A stretch of DNA of 39,247 bases from positions 1 to 39,247 of the forward strand of contig NZ_LNRZ01000017.1 of assembly GCF_001468265.1 (NCBI RefSeq). The letters run 5' to 3'. This document shows, one piece after another, positions 26,225-32,463 of this stretch (position 1 is its first letter; each line of letters opens with the position of its first letter). The notes under the pieces were generated by a model. The model searched no databases. It had not been told where the DNA came from and saw only the letters and a list, made by a program, of their open reading frames with translations. This stretch comes from Sphingopyxis sp. H050. GTDB taxonomy: Bacteria > Pseudomonadota > Alphaproteobacteria > Sphingomonadales > Sphingomonadaceae. The translations under genes were made by a program, and so were the position numbers.

Positions 26225-26583
26225 AAATGTCCCATTGTATTAATGGCATATTTGGAATTCAAATTGCGCGAGAGCCGGCCAGAAAGACCGCCAGAAGCTG
26301 GATCATGGCGCTGCCCATGGCGATGGTTGGCTGCCCGGTTTGGAAGGCGTTCATAACGTTGATGCGGCTTGTCGGGACATCTTTTTCCGCGACGAGAGTG
26401 CCTATCTGGTGGCGGAAAACTCTAGACCCAAGCGGTTCAAAGTTGGGTAGCAGTGCAACTTGGCGTCGGACTCTGCTCAAAATCGGTTACATTTCAGACC
26501 ACCGTCACGGTGTATGTGCGCGCGGTAAGTGTCGCGGTGGCTCCCTTGGTCCTTGGGGCACCGCGTTTCAGCCTGAACCTAGG
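26225..26583 (+). other. Gene-free convergent spacer between cobU and the recombinase
   Basis: About 360 bases without a supported gene. A 73-codon minus-strand frame (26480-26259; ...RHQIGTLVAEKDVPTSRI... then a hydrophobic end) has no ribosome binding site and no recognised family; it could be the eroded end of a lost gene. The stretch is less GC-rich near 26220-26270 than the operon. A terminator-like hairpin lies at 26533-26565. This marks the boundary between the cob operon and the plasmid accessory region. Confidence 0.5.
26533..26565. terminator. Terminator-like inverted repeat between convergent genes
   Basis: CGCGGTG at 26533-26539 is perfectly complementary to CACCGCG at 26559-26565, and an inner CCC/GGG pairing extends the stem. 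It lies 19 bases beyond the 3' end of the minus-strand recombinase gene and 310 beyond cobU, and could serve both. Only TTT follows on the plus strand, so the U-tract is poor and the call is tentative. Confidence 0.3.
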
Positions 26584-27594
26584 CTAGAGAAAGCTCTTGC
26601 CAGCGTGGTTCTCAAACAAAGCCGCATCTCGGACATAGCCAAGCAGCACCTCCACCTTTTTCTGTCGCGAGACCTCCTGCATTTTTGGCAGTGAAGCACC
26701 AGCCTTCGCAGCTTCGGTCAGGAATCCCGATCGAAGCGAGTGCGCCCCGACCGCAGCCGGATCGAGACCGACCTTCTCGGCGTAGCGCTGGATCAGGCGA
26801 GCAACCGAGCGATCTGACATGGGCTCCTTCGTCATCAAGCCCTGAGCATCGGTTCGATAGAAAAGGGGCCCCGCCTCCCCTCCCCTGACGCTCAGCCATT
26901 CGTTGAGGCGGGGACCGGGCTTGAGCACCTTGCCCGACGGAACTGCGATGACCTGCCCCTCCCCCTCCTGGTCGGTCTTCGAGTGCCGGATCGTCAGCTT
27001 GAGCCCTTCGCGCACGAGCTCGAGATCGGCGAGCTGCAGAGCGACCAGCTCCGAGCGCCGAAGTGCTGCTGCAAGGCCCAGCGCCATGACCGCACGGTCA
27101 CGGATTGCCCTCGGGCTCGATCCTTCTGCAGCCGCAATCATCCGCGCCAGATCGGCCGCCAGAATGGCGCTCTTCTTGCGTGTCGGCCGTGCGCGCTGCT
27201 CGCGCCGAATGCCGGCGAGCGTATCGGCGATGACATCGCGGGGATCACGGTGCTGCGGCGCCACGTGCCCCGCCTGCCTGTGGTGCCAGGCAATGGCAGC
27301 AAGGTGCCGCCCGATCGTACTGTCCGCCCTCCCCGCTTGAGCCAGTGACGCCAGCCAGGTTGCAACCACCTCGGGCATCGCGGGCATGGGCTCAAGGTCG
27401 CGCGTCCAGCACCATTCTTCGAACTGCCGCCAGTCGCTGTCATAGGCGCGGACGGTGTTCGCGGCCTTGGATCGCGCCCTGTAGGAACGGGCGGCCTCGA
27501 TTTCGGCGGCGAGCTGCGGAGGGATTGCCTGTCCGAGCGAGACGAGGCCCTCATCGATCGGCACCTCAACGATCAGCCCGGTGCCGTCAGCCAA
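26584..27594 (-). CDS. Tyrosine recombinase / phage-type integrase
   Basis: Site-specific recombinase of 336 residues. The N-terminal SAM-like core-binding domain spans about 40-130 (ANTVRAYDSDWRQFEEWC), and the catalytic domain about 145-336. Catalytic residues visible: Arg179 in ALRRSEL, Lys206 in HSKTD, His285 and Arg288 in HSLRSGF, and nucleophile Tyr320 in LLGYVRDAALF. The position where this group usually has SRHK reads SRQK (Gln311), so the second histidine is replaced. The start is TTG 27594 with an AGGAGAGG site just upstream; no ATG fits. It converges on the cob operon and diverges from the next gene. It could be a plasmid resolvase or a remnant integrase of an inserted element; no att site was identified. 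Confidence 0.88.
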   Translation of the reverse strand: MADGTGLIVEVPIDEGLVSLGQAIPPQLAAEIEAARSYRARSKAANTVRAYDSDWRQFEEWCWTRDLEPMPAMPEVVATWLASLAQAGRADSTIGRHLAAIAWHHRQAGHVAPQHRDPRDVIADTLAGIRREQRARPTRKKSAILAADLARMIAAAEGSSPRAIRDRAVMALGLAAALRRSELVALQLADLELVREGLKLTIRHSKTDQEGEGQVIAVPSGKVLKPGPRLNEWLSVRGGEAGPLFYRTDAQGLMTKEPMSDRSVARLIQRYAEKVGLDPAAVGAHSLRSGFLTEAAKAGASLPKMQEVSRQKKVEVLLGYVRDAALFENHAGKSFL

Positions 27595-27703
27595 AGCGCC
27601 TCTCCTTCATGCTCGATCGCGCCGCTGGTTTCTTCGGCGTTCTGCCCTTGGGAGAGCGGCGGCGTCGCAGCGGATTTGAGGCACTCTATATAGATTGTCG
27701 TGT

Positions 27704-27729
27704 TGTCCGTGAAGGGCTCTTATCGGACA
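27704..27729. promoter_or_regulatory. Inverted repeat in the divergent recombinase/regulator promoter region
   Basis: TGTCCG (27704-27709) and CGGACA (27724-27729) form a 6-base inverted repeat with a 14-base spacer in the 193-base gap between divergent genes. The gap also holds AT-rich stretches with TATACT at about 27748 and 27775 and CTATATAG at about 27689, any of which could be a -10 element. An operator bound by the downstream helix-turn-helix-like protein is a reasonable guess, not shown. Confidence 0.25.
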
Positions 27730-27787
27730 GCAAACCCACCGTACAAGCTGGGTATACTTTTTATGCCATTTATATACTATCTGGCCG

Positions 27788-28714
27788 ATGGTATCCGCCC
27801 CAGCACCTTGGCAACTGACGCTTGCCCGCATCGAAGGCGCCCTCCCCTTCATCTCACCCGAGTTGTCCGAATGCCTTGCGCTGGCCTCACTTCGGCGCCT
27901 CTGGCGCGTGCATGTGCGCGATTATCCGTTTGATAATCTTGGAATTGAACACAATCCGGGGCTCGAAGCGAGCGAGCTGATGCGCTCGTGGTATTCCGAG
28001 GAACGCCGTCAGTTCTTGTCGTGGATTAGCCGGCGAGGACACCCTCCCCTCGCCCATGCTGCCAAGCTGGTCATGGCCGCCAAGAACCACTCTGAAGGGT
28101 TCACCGAGACCTATTGGCCCGCCGATCGCGCGCTGGAGCGGCTTGACGCGCTGCTACCAAGCCGTGACCCGATGAGCACCTTGCTTGAATGGCTGACGGA
28201 ACTGAGAACGGAAGAAATCGACTTTCTCGAAGGCGGCAGCGAGATGGTCCAGGTCGGAGGGTTCGCGGTAACACGTATGGCACCGCGTGGGGCGGCCTGG
28301 GCGGCATCGCTCGCTGCTGCCATGCGGCCACACTTGTTTGGGCTGGGCTCGGCGCCAATGGCGCTTGCTGGGGTCATGCCGCGGGCTCTGTTCCGTGAAC
28401 TTCACGAGGAACCCCTGCCCGTCCTATTAGGCCGTGCGCTTCAGGCTACCGCTGAGAGTGCAGCCGCAGACCTCCGTGCCATGCAAAGGGCTCACCTGCA
28501 GGCTGAGGGAGCACTTTCAGGCCTGTACGCCTCCTCGACGGCTCCCCTGGCTTGGCGTCTGGTAGCCGGCATCGGACCTCTCACCCGTGCGGAGCTTGCC
28601 AGAGGCCTTGGGGTGACCAAGCGAACCGCTTCACAATCAGTTGCGGCTATGGTGACTGCCAGCATGGTCAGCCTTCGAACTTCCGATGGAGCAATCGTCC
28701 CAACGGACACGTGA
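27788..28714 (+). CDS. Unknown protein with C-terminal winged-helix-like region
   Basis: A 308-residue protein I cannot assign to a family. The N-terminal two thirds are mainly helical-looking and mention no catalytic motif; Trp/Arg-rich stretches (RRLWRVHVRDYPFDNL, RSWYSEERRQFLSWISRRGHPPLA) are notable. The last 60 residues (GIGPLTRAELARGLGVTKRTASQSVAAMVTASMV) read as a helix-turn-helix of the winged type, so DNA binding is likely. ATG 27788 has no strong ribosome binding site. It is divergent from the recombinase across a region with an inverted repeat, so it may regulate it. It ends five bases from the convergent WGR gene. Confidence 0.65.
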   Translation: MVSAPAPWQLTLARIEGALPFISPELSECLALASLRRLWRVHVRDYPFDNLGIEHNPGLEASELMRSWYSEERRQFLSWISRRGHPPLAHAAKLVMAAKNHSEGFTETYWPADRALERLDALLPSRDPMSTLLEWLTELRTEEIDFLEGGSEMVQVGGFAVTRMAPRGAAWAASLAAAMRPHLFGLGSAPMALAGVMPRALFRELHEEPLPVLLGRALQATAESAAADLRAMQRAHLQAEGALSGLYASSTAPLAWRLVAGIGPLTRAELARGLGVTKRTASQSVAAMVTASMVSLRTSDGAIVPTDT

Positions 28715-28719
28715 ACGTA

Positions 28720-29001
28720 TCATGGACCCCGGAATACTTCCCGGTAGCAAACGCCAATTCGATGATGTGAGGTCGCTCTGCGACGCAGCAACTGTTCTAC
28801 GAACTTTGTCGCCCTGCCTGCGTCGGCGAAGGATAAGATGCGTCGCTGTCCACGCGTTCCAATCCGCCCCCACGAGAATTCAACAATCGTGACACCGAAC
28901 AGGTCCTGGCTTCGAGATATGACGTACCGCCTTGCAACATTGAGATCGGGATCTTTGGCTTCGAGCCAGATCTGACATTCCCTTTGTCCAACCTCTAACA
29001 T
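28720..29001 (-). CDS. Small WGR-domain protein
   Basis: A 93-residue protein almost entirely made of a WGR domain: QIWLEAKDPDLNVARRYVI, then SQDLFGVTIVEFSWGRIGTRGQRRIL with the defining W-G-R at about 44-46, and a C-terminal helix with AGRATKFVEQLLRRR. WGR domains occur in PARP-like proteins, where they bind DNA ends, and as free-standing small proteins of unknown role in alphaproteobacteria and their plasmids. The start at 29001 is the only ATG and lacks a good ribosome binding site. It faces the preceding gene with a 5-base gap. A nucleic-acid-binding role is inferred. Confidence 0.8.
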   Translation of the reverse strand: MLEVGQRECQIWLEAKDPDLNVARRYVISRSQDLFGVTIVEFSWGRIGTRGQRRILSFADAGRATKFVEQLLRRRATSHHRIGVCYREVFRGP

Positions 29002-29048
29002 GCGGAGGACTATGCGATAGCCACGTGAAGTTAGGCCAATCGGAAGTT

Positions 29049-29075
29049 TGAATCACAGGTCCCTGTCGTGATTCA
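29049..29075. repeat. Inverted repeat upstream of the WGR gene
   Basis: TGAATCAC (29049-29056) is perfectly complementary to GTGATTCA (29068-29075), with AGG/CCT able to extend the stem inside. It lies about 50 bases upstream of the WGR gene start and could be an operator or part of the origin. Confidence 0.4.
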
Positions 29076-29326
29076 CGGAATCGATCTTAAGGCTGTGACC
29101 AGCGCTAATCTGCCGAGTTGCCATTCTGGTGGAATGTACGCATCGCACGCAAAGCGGTCATCGTCGAAGGGATATGTCGGCCTTCCTTAATCTTGAATCA
29201 AATCAATAACAAATCCGCCGCAGGCGTGAACGTTAGGGGATTTAGATTCTAAGGTTAAGAGGTTACCTGCTCGTGATCAGCCTGCAAACTCCTGATTTCT
29301 CGCGAGTCGGGGCGGCTATGCCGAAT

Positions 29327-29411
29327 CTGAAAACACGATGTTCGGTTTCTGATAGCACGACCGCCAGATTCTAATAACACGTCATCTGATGCCCGATCAC
29401 ACGTTCGCCAC
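29327..29411 (-). repeat. Four iteron-like direct repeats with exact 22-base spacing
   Basis: Units begin at 29327, 29349, 29371 and 29393, each 22 bases apart, with CTGAAAACACG, CTGATAGCACG, CTAATAACACG and CCGATCACACG at their left ends. C at position 1, A at 4 and CACG at 8-11 are invariant; units 1 and 4 also carry a TTCG-type right half. Two helical turns between units is what initiator-protein arrays show. RepA encoded just upstream is the likely binder. Confidence 0.7.
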
Positions 29412-29421
29412 CTCCCCGCCC

Positions 29422-29430
29422 TGTTGATAA
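29422..29430 (-). promoter_or_regulatory. DnaA-box-like site beside the iterons
   Basis: The minus strand reads TTATCAACA, one base from the consensus TTATCCACA, eleven bases after the last of the four phased repeats. Its place next to iterons supports a role in origin opening, but a single near-match can occur by chance. Confidence 0.4.
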
Positions 29431-29541
29431 CTTTGAAAGCGCGGCTGTGAGCGTGAGGCCAGAGGATCAGTTAGCGTTCCGATTCACATATGATGCGCCG
29501 ATCCCAAACTTTCTGATCCCCCATTTGCTCCTAGGCTGAAA

Positions 29542-29593
29542 CGAACGTGTTTTCGGAAATGTGGTATTTCCGGTCGAACGTGTTTTCAGGAAT
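29542..29593 (+). repeat. Pair of near-identical iteron copies in inverted orientation
   Basis: CGAACGTGTTTTCGGAAAT at 29542-29560 and CGAACGTGTTTTCAGGAAT at 29575-29593, 33 bases (three turns) apart. Their reverse complement contains the (C/T)GAAAACACG core of the phased array, so they are the same motif in opposite orientation. This is the best-conserved form of the repeat. Confidence 0.65.
29554..29572. repeat. Short hairpin between the two inverted iteron copies
   Basis: CGGAAAT (29554-29560) and ATTTCCG (29566-29572) form a perfect 7-base stem with loop GTGGT. It overlaps the end of the first iteron copy, so it could compete with protein binding or act as a nick or priming structure. 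Confidence 0.4.
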
Positions 29594-29851
29594 GGTTTTT
29601 GGAGGCATTTTCCATCGTCCAGATTGAAGGCCGACCTGTCGGGTTTCTGGATCGCAGTGACTGAAGTGGAGCCTCAGGCGATCTGCCAGCTGGCTTGAGC
29701 GCTGCACAGTAGATCGCTGATTTCAGTCAAAGATGGACGGCAGAAGCACGGCTGTAGGGTCTATGCCGGTACTCTTGGGCCTAGTCAGCGATTTATTTAC
29801 CTGGCGCCGAACGTAGACGCGGTCCTCTGATCGGGCGGGCTAAGCGAAGTG

Positions 29852-29870
29852 ATTCCCGAAAACACGTTCG
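29852..29870 (-). repeat. Isolated iteron copy near the repA 3' end
   Basis: On the minus strand CGAACGTGTTTTCGGGAAT (29870-29852), differing from the 29542 and 29575 copies at one or two positions. It is in the same orientation as the phased array and about 280 bases from the inverted pair, so looping between the two groups by an initiator is conceivable. Confidence 0.6.
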
Positions 29871-30014
29871 CTAGCTGCCGTGCATGATGAGACTGTTCTT
29901 ATTCTTACGATAGATCGCTATGCCTGCGGCAGAGCGTAATCAGGCCTGAAGCCGAGCGGCAGCTCTACCAGCGCGCCGGGCGCCGCTACCAAGTCCTGCA
30001 GAAGGTCGCGATCT

Positions 30015-31316
30015 TCAAAAGCCCGGAAGCGTATGCTTGTTGCGCTCGTGGTGCTTCTTCATGAAGCCGTAGAACCGTTTCGAGTAGTTCCTTGGCAACT
30101 CATGCGGATTGCTGTTCAAAAAGGAATCGAATTGCCGCATCAGCACATCGAGATCCCAACCAGGACATTCAGCACGGATGGCCTGATAGATTTCGGGGTC
30201 AAGAGTGTCCTGAGCGCCCCCTCCCCTTCGTCGTGACTGAGATTGGCTCGCATTGCTGTCCAATGCCGCTGATGCATCGGCTTGCTGTTCGGGGCGCAAG
30301 CTCGCGCTTGTTGTTGCAAGGAGCTTGCGCACGAGGGCAGGATCAACGAATTCCTGCGGAGGGCTGACCTTGGCTGCCTTTTCGGGGGTTGCGCGCTGAA
30401 TGCGCTGGGGTCTGCTCTCCGTGGCGACAGAGCCACTATGTTCGGTTTTTCCAGAAGGTTTTTCGAGATGGCGACGCATCACCATCTTTAGCTTTGGACG
30501 CGGCGTCTCTGCTCCAATGACCTCCAGACTGATATCCGGCAGGTTGTTAGCTCGCGCCAATTCAAGAATCTTGTTCTTGAACGAGGGTAGGGAGCTTTCG
30601 CTGCCGCTTTTCTGATGAAGAGTTTCGAAGCCAATCGTGAAACCTTCTGGCCCATTGCCACCAGCGTGCTTGCGAGCTGCGCGGTAGAGCCATTTCCCAA
30701 GTCCGCTCGTTATCTCGAAATACAGAGGCGAAATCGCAAGGACATTTCGCTTGTCCATGACCCCGTCGAAGAACCACTTAGAAAGCGTGATTTCCATCCC
30801 AAGCGAACGCTGGGTTCGCTCATCAACGAGATGAGTATAGCTATCGATCCACGAAAATGTGGTCTCGCGGGATTTGGAGTTCGCTCGGATGTTCGTCTTG
30901 ATCGTCGTGGCCTGAAGGCGATCAAGCGCTGCGATCAGTCGCTCATAGGCGCGCCCGCTTACACCCCAGCAGATTCGCTTGAGAAGATCGCCAGGTTGAA
31001 CACGAATGGTCGGCGACAGGTCATTGTCACCCCGCTCGCGCAATTCGTTGAGGTGGGACGCCAGATAGATCATGATATCTGCATCCCAGATGGTCGCCAT
31101 CCCATAGGCTGGGTTGGCTGATACATGCACGGTGACCGACTTGTCCGGACTGAGGTACTCAATGGGTTTCAGGCGCTTCTTCTTCGAAAGGCTGAAGAAA
31201 GGGCGCTGCATGGTCTCCTGATAGTCCCGCAGCGAGATATCGCTGAAATCAGGCAGCGTGAAGAACATCTCGAACTGCACCCGGCGACCGGAGGAGGACT
31301 GATCTTTCTCGCTCAC
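30015..31316 (-). CDS. repA: Plasmid replication initiator protein, RPA family
   Basis: Replication initiator of 433 residues resembling the RPA (replication initiator protein A) family of alphaproteobacterial plasmids. The family core spans about 30-270: MQRPFFSLSKKKRLKPIEYLS, VTVHVSANPAYGMATIWDADIMIYLAS, the WGVSGRAYERLIAALDRLQATTI helix-turn-helix-like region, ITLSKWFFDGV and KWLYRAARKHAG. A Gln/Ser-rich, probably flexible linker (about 290-360) leads to a C-terminal domain ending near KKHHERNKHTLPGF. The start is GTG 31316. It is third in the parA-parB-repA order, 130 bases after parB, with a perfect palindrome in the gap and iterons beyond its 3' end. A second frame continues past its stop (see findings). 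Confidence 0.88.
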   Translation of the reverse strand: MSEKDQSSSGRRVQFEMFFTLPDFSDISLRDYQETMQRPFFSLSKKKRLKPIEYLSPDKSVTVHVSANPAYGMATIWDADIMIYLASHLNELRERGDNDLSPTIRVQPGDLLKRICWGVSGRAYERLIAALDRLQATTIKTNIRANSKSRETTFSWIDSYTHLVDERTQRSLGMEITLSKWFFDGVMDKRNVLAISPLYFEITSGLGKWLYRAARKHAGGNGPEGFTIGFETLHQKSGSESSLPSFKNKILELARANNLPDISLEVIGAETPRPKLKMVMRRHLEKPSGKTEHSGSVATESRPQRIQRATPEKAAKVSPPQEFVDPALVRKLLATTSASLRPEQQADASAALDSNASQSQSRRRGGGAQDTLDPEIYQAIRAECPGWDLDVLMRQFDSFLNSNPHELPRNYSKRFYGFMKKHHERNKHTLPGF

Positions 31317-31341
31317 GTTCTTCGCCTAGTAAATCTGCCGC

Positions 31342-31359
31342 TGTCCCACATGTGGGACA
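31342..31359. promoter_or_regulatory. Perfect 18-base palindrome between parB and repA
   Basis: TGTCCCACATGTGGGACA reads the same on both strands with no mismatch, 26 bases upstream of the repA start codon. It resembles the parS pattern TGTTNCAC-GTGNAACA with two extra central bases, and it also occupies the right place for a repA operator. Either ParB or RepA could bind it. Confidence 0.55.
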
Positions 31360-31446
31360 AGTGAGCTAAACATATGAAATAAAACGATAAAAGCCACATT
31401 TTCAGAGTGGTAAAGGCATGGCCATAGGTGGGTCCAAAACCCTCCT

Positions 31447-32463
31447 TCATGGGGCAGGCCTTTTCAGAATCTTCGCCTTCTCAATCAGAGGGCGCAATGC
31501 ATCAAGGATTTCGTCAGCGCTCAAATCAGTGGGGTTGATCGTTATCGTGAGCCCTCGTGCACGATCCTTTTCGATGACACCAATGGACGATCCTGCGGCT
31601 TCGATTACGGCTTTCTGGGCACGGCCAGGCCTGCCCGAAACTGCCTTGAGCAGACGGACAACAACCTGAGGGCCAGAAATTGGCTCTTCGTCTCCGGATT
31701 GCCGGAAACTTTGTTCCGCAGCGATTTGCTTTGCTGCTTCCTCCATCCTGGGGCGCAGCGATGGGTTGCGTATGGCTGGAAGAAGCTTGTCACCGTACCG
31801 GACCTGAAGTTCCATTGGCGAGGCAAATGCGCTTACGATTGTTTGCGGGATCTCTGTCAGGCCGATGTACCGGGCGAGCGTAGATTTCGAGATCTTCACG
31901 CGTTCAGCAAGCCGTGCCTGAAGGCCATCGTAATAGGTGTCGACTGCTGCCTTGTAGTTCAAACCGCGTTCTAAGTCTGAGATATCTTCCCTCTCGCGGT
32001 TCTCGATATCAGCAAGGCGGAACGCAGCTTCGTCATCGAGATCTTCGATAATCGCTACGAGCTCGATATCCGGGTAGTGATTGGCGTTGAGCCACGCGAC
32101 AGCCCAGTGACGCCTTGTGCCAATGATCAGTTCGTACTGCAGCTCACCTTGCTGCTTACGACGCACGACTACTGGGATGCGGTTCCCGTTTTCTGCTTGG
32201 ATCGACTCAATCAGAGATCGCAAACGGGGTTCGGTGAGCTGTTCGTAATCACGGGCGTTTCCCGGCCAGATCGAACATTCTGCAGGTTTGAGCCGGATGG
32301 TCGGGCGCTTGACCATCCGCGCTGCTTCCGTGAAGCCTTCAAGCCGACGTGTTGTGAAATTGCGCGATGCAGTTGCCCCTGCAGCGTCCTTGGCTTCAGA
32401 GACGGAAGGCTGGTCAGGGGCAGGGGAGGCGAGGGCCTCGCCAATCAATGAACGACGGCTCAC
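31447..32463 (-). CDS. parB: Plasmid partitioning protein ParB
   Basis: Centromere-binding protein of 338 residues that partners ParA in plasmid segregation. The N-terminal ParB/Srx-type CTPase domain (about 50-150) shows IWPGNARDYEQL, IPVVVRRKQQGELQYELIIGTRRHWAVAWLN (the GxRR box), and ENREREDISDLERGLNYKAAVD. The following KISKSTLARYIGLTEIP is the DNA-recognition helix-turn-helix. A C-terminal dimer-forming tail is likely. The start is GTG 32463 in a GTGA overlap with the parA stop, so ParA and ParB are made together. Confidence 0.9.
   Translation of the reverse strand: MSRRSLIGEALASPAPDQPSVSEAKDAAGATASRNFTTRRLEGFTEAARMVKRPTIRLKPAECSIWPGNARDYEQLTEPRLRSLIESIQAENGNRIPVVVRRKQQGELQYELIIGTRRHWAVAWLNANHYPDIELVAIIEDLDDEAAFRLADIENREREDISDLERGLNYKAAVDTYYDGLQARLAERVKISKSTLARYIGLTEIPQTIVSAFASPMELQVRYGDKLLPAIRNPSLRPRMEEAAKQIAAEQSFRQSGDEEPISGPQVVVRLLKAVSGRPGRAQKAVIEAAGSSIGVIEKDRARGLTITINPTDLSADEILDALRPLIEKAKILKRPAP

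Larger units (their letters stand above)
29002..30014. other. Candidate plasmid replication origin (non-coding, 1 kb)
   Basis: A 1-kb stretch without a supported gene, downstream of the repA 3' end. It holds an 8-base-arm inverted repeat (29049-29075), an AT-rich segment at about 29189-29260, four repeats in strict 22-base phase (29327-29411), a DnaA-box-like site (29422-29430), a second pair of the same repeat in inverted orientation (29542-29593) with a hairpin between them, and another single copy (29852-29870). Iterons plus a DnaA box plus an AT-rich zone beside an initiator gene is the standard layout of an iteron-controlled origin. Function is inferred from this layout. Confidence 0.65.

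Noticed and set aside
28720..29001. Considered whether the WGR frame was a fragment of a larger gene
   Set aside because: The frame is open for only a few codons upstream of the ATG and the domain is complete within it, so a small intact protein is more likely.
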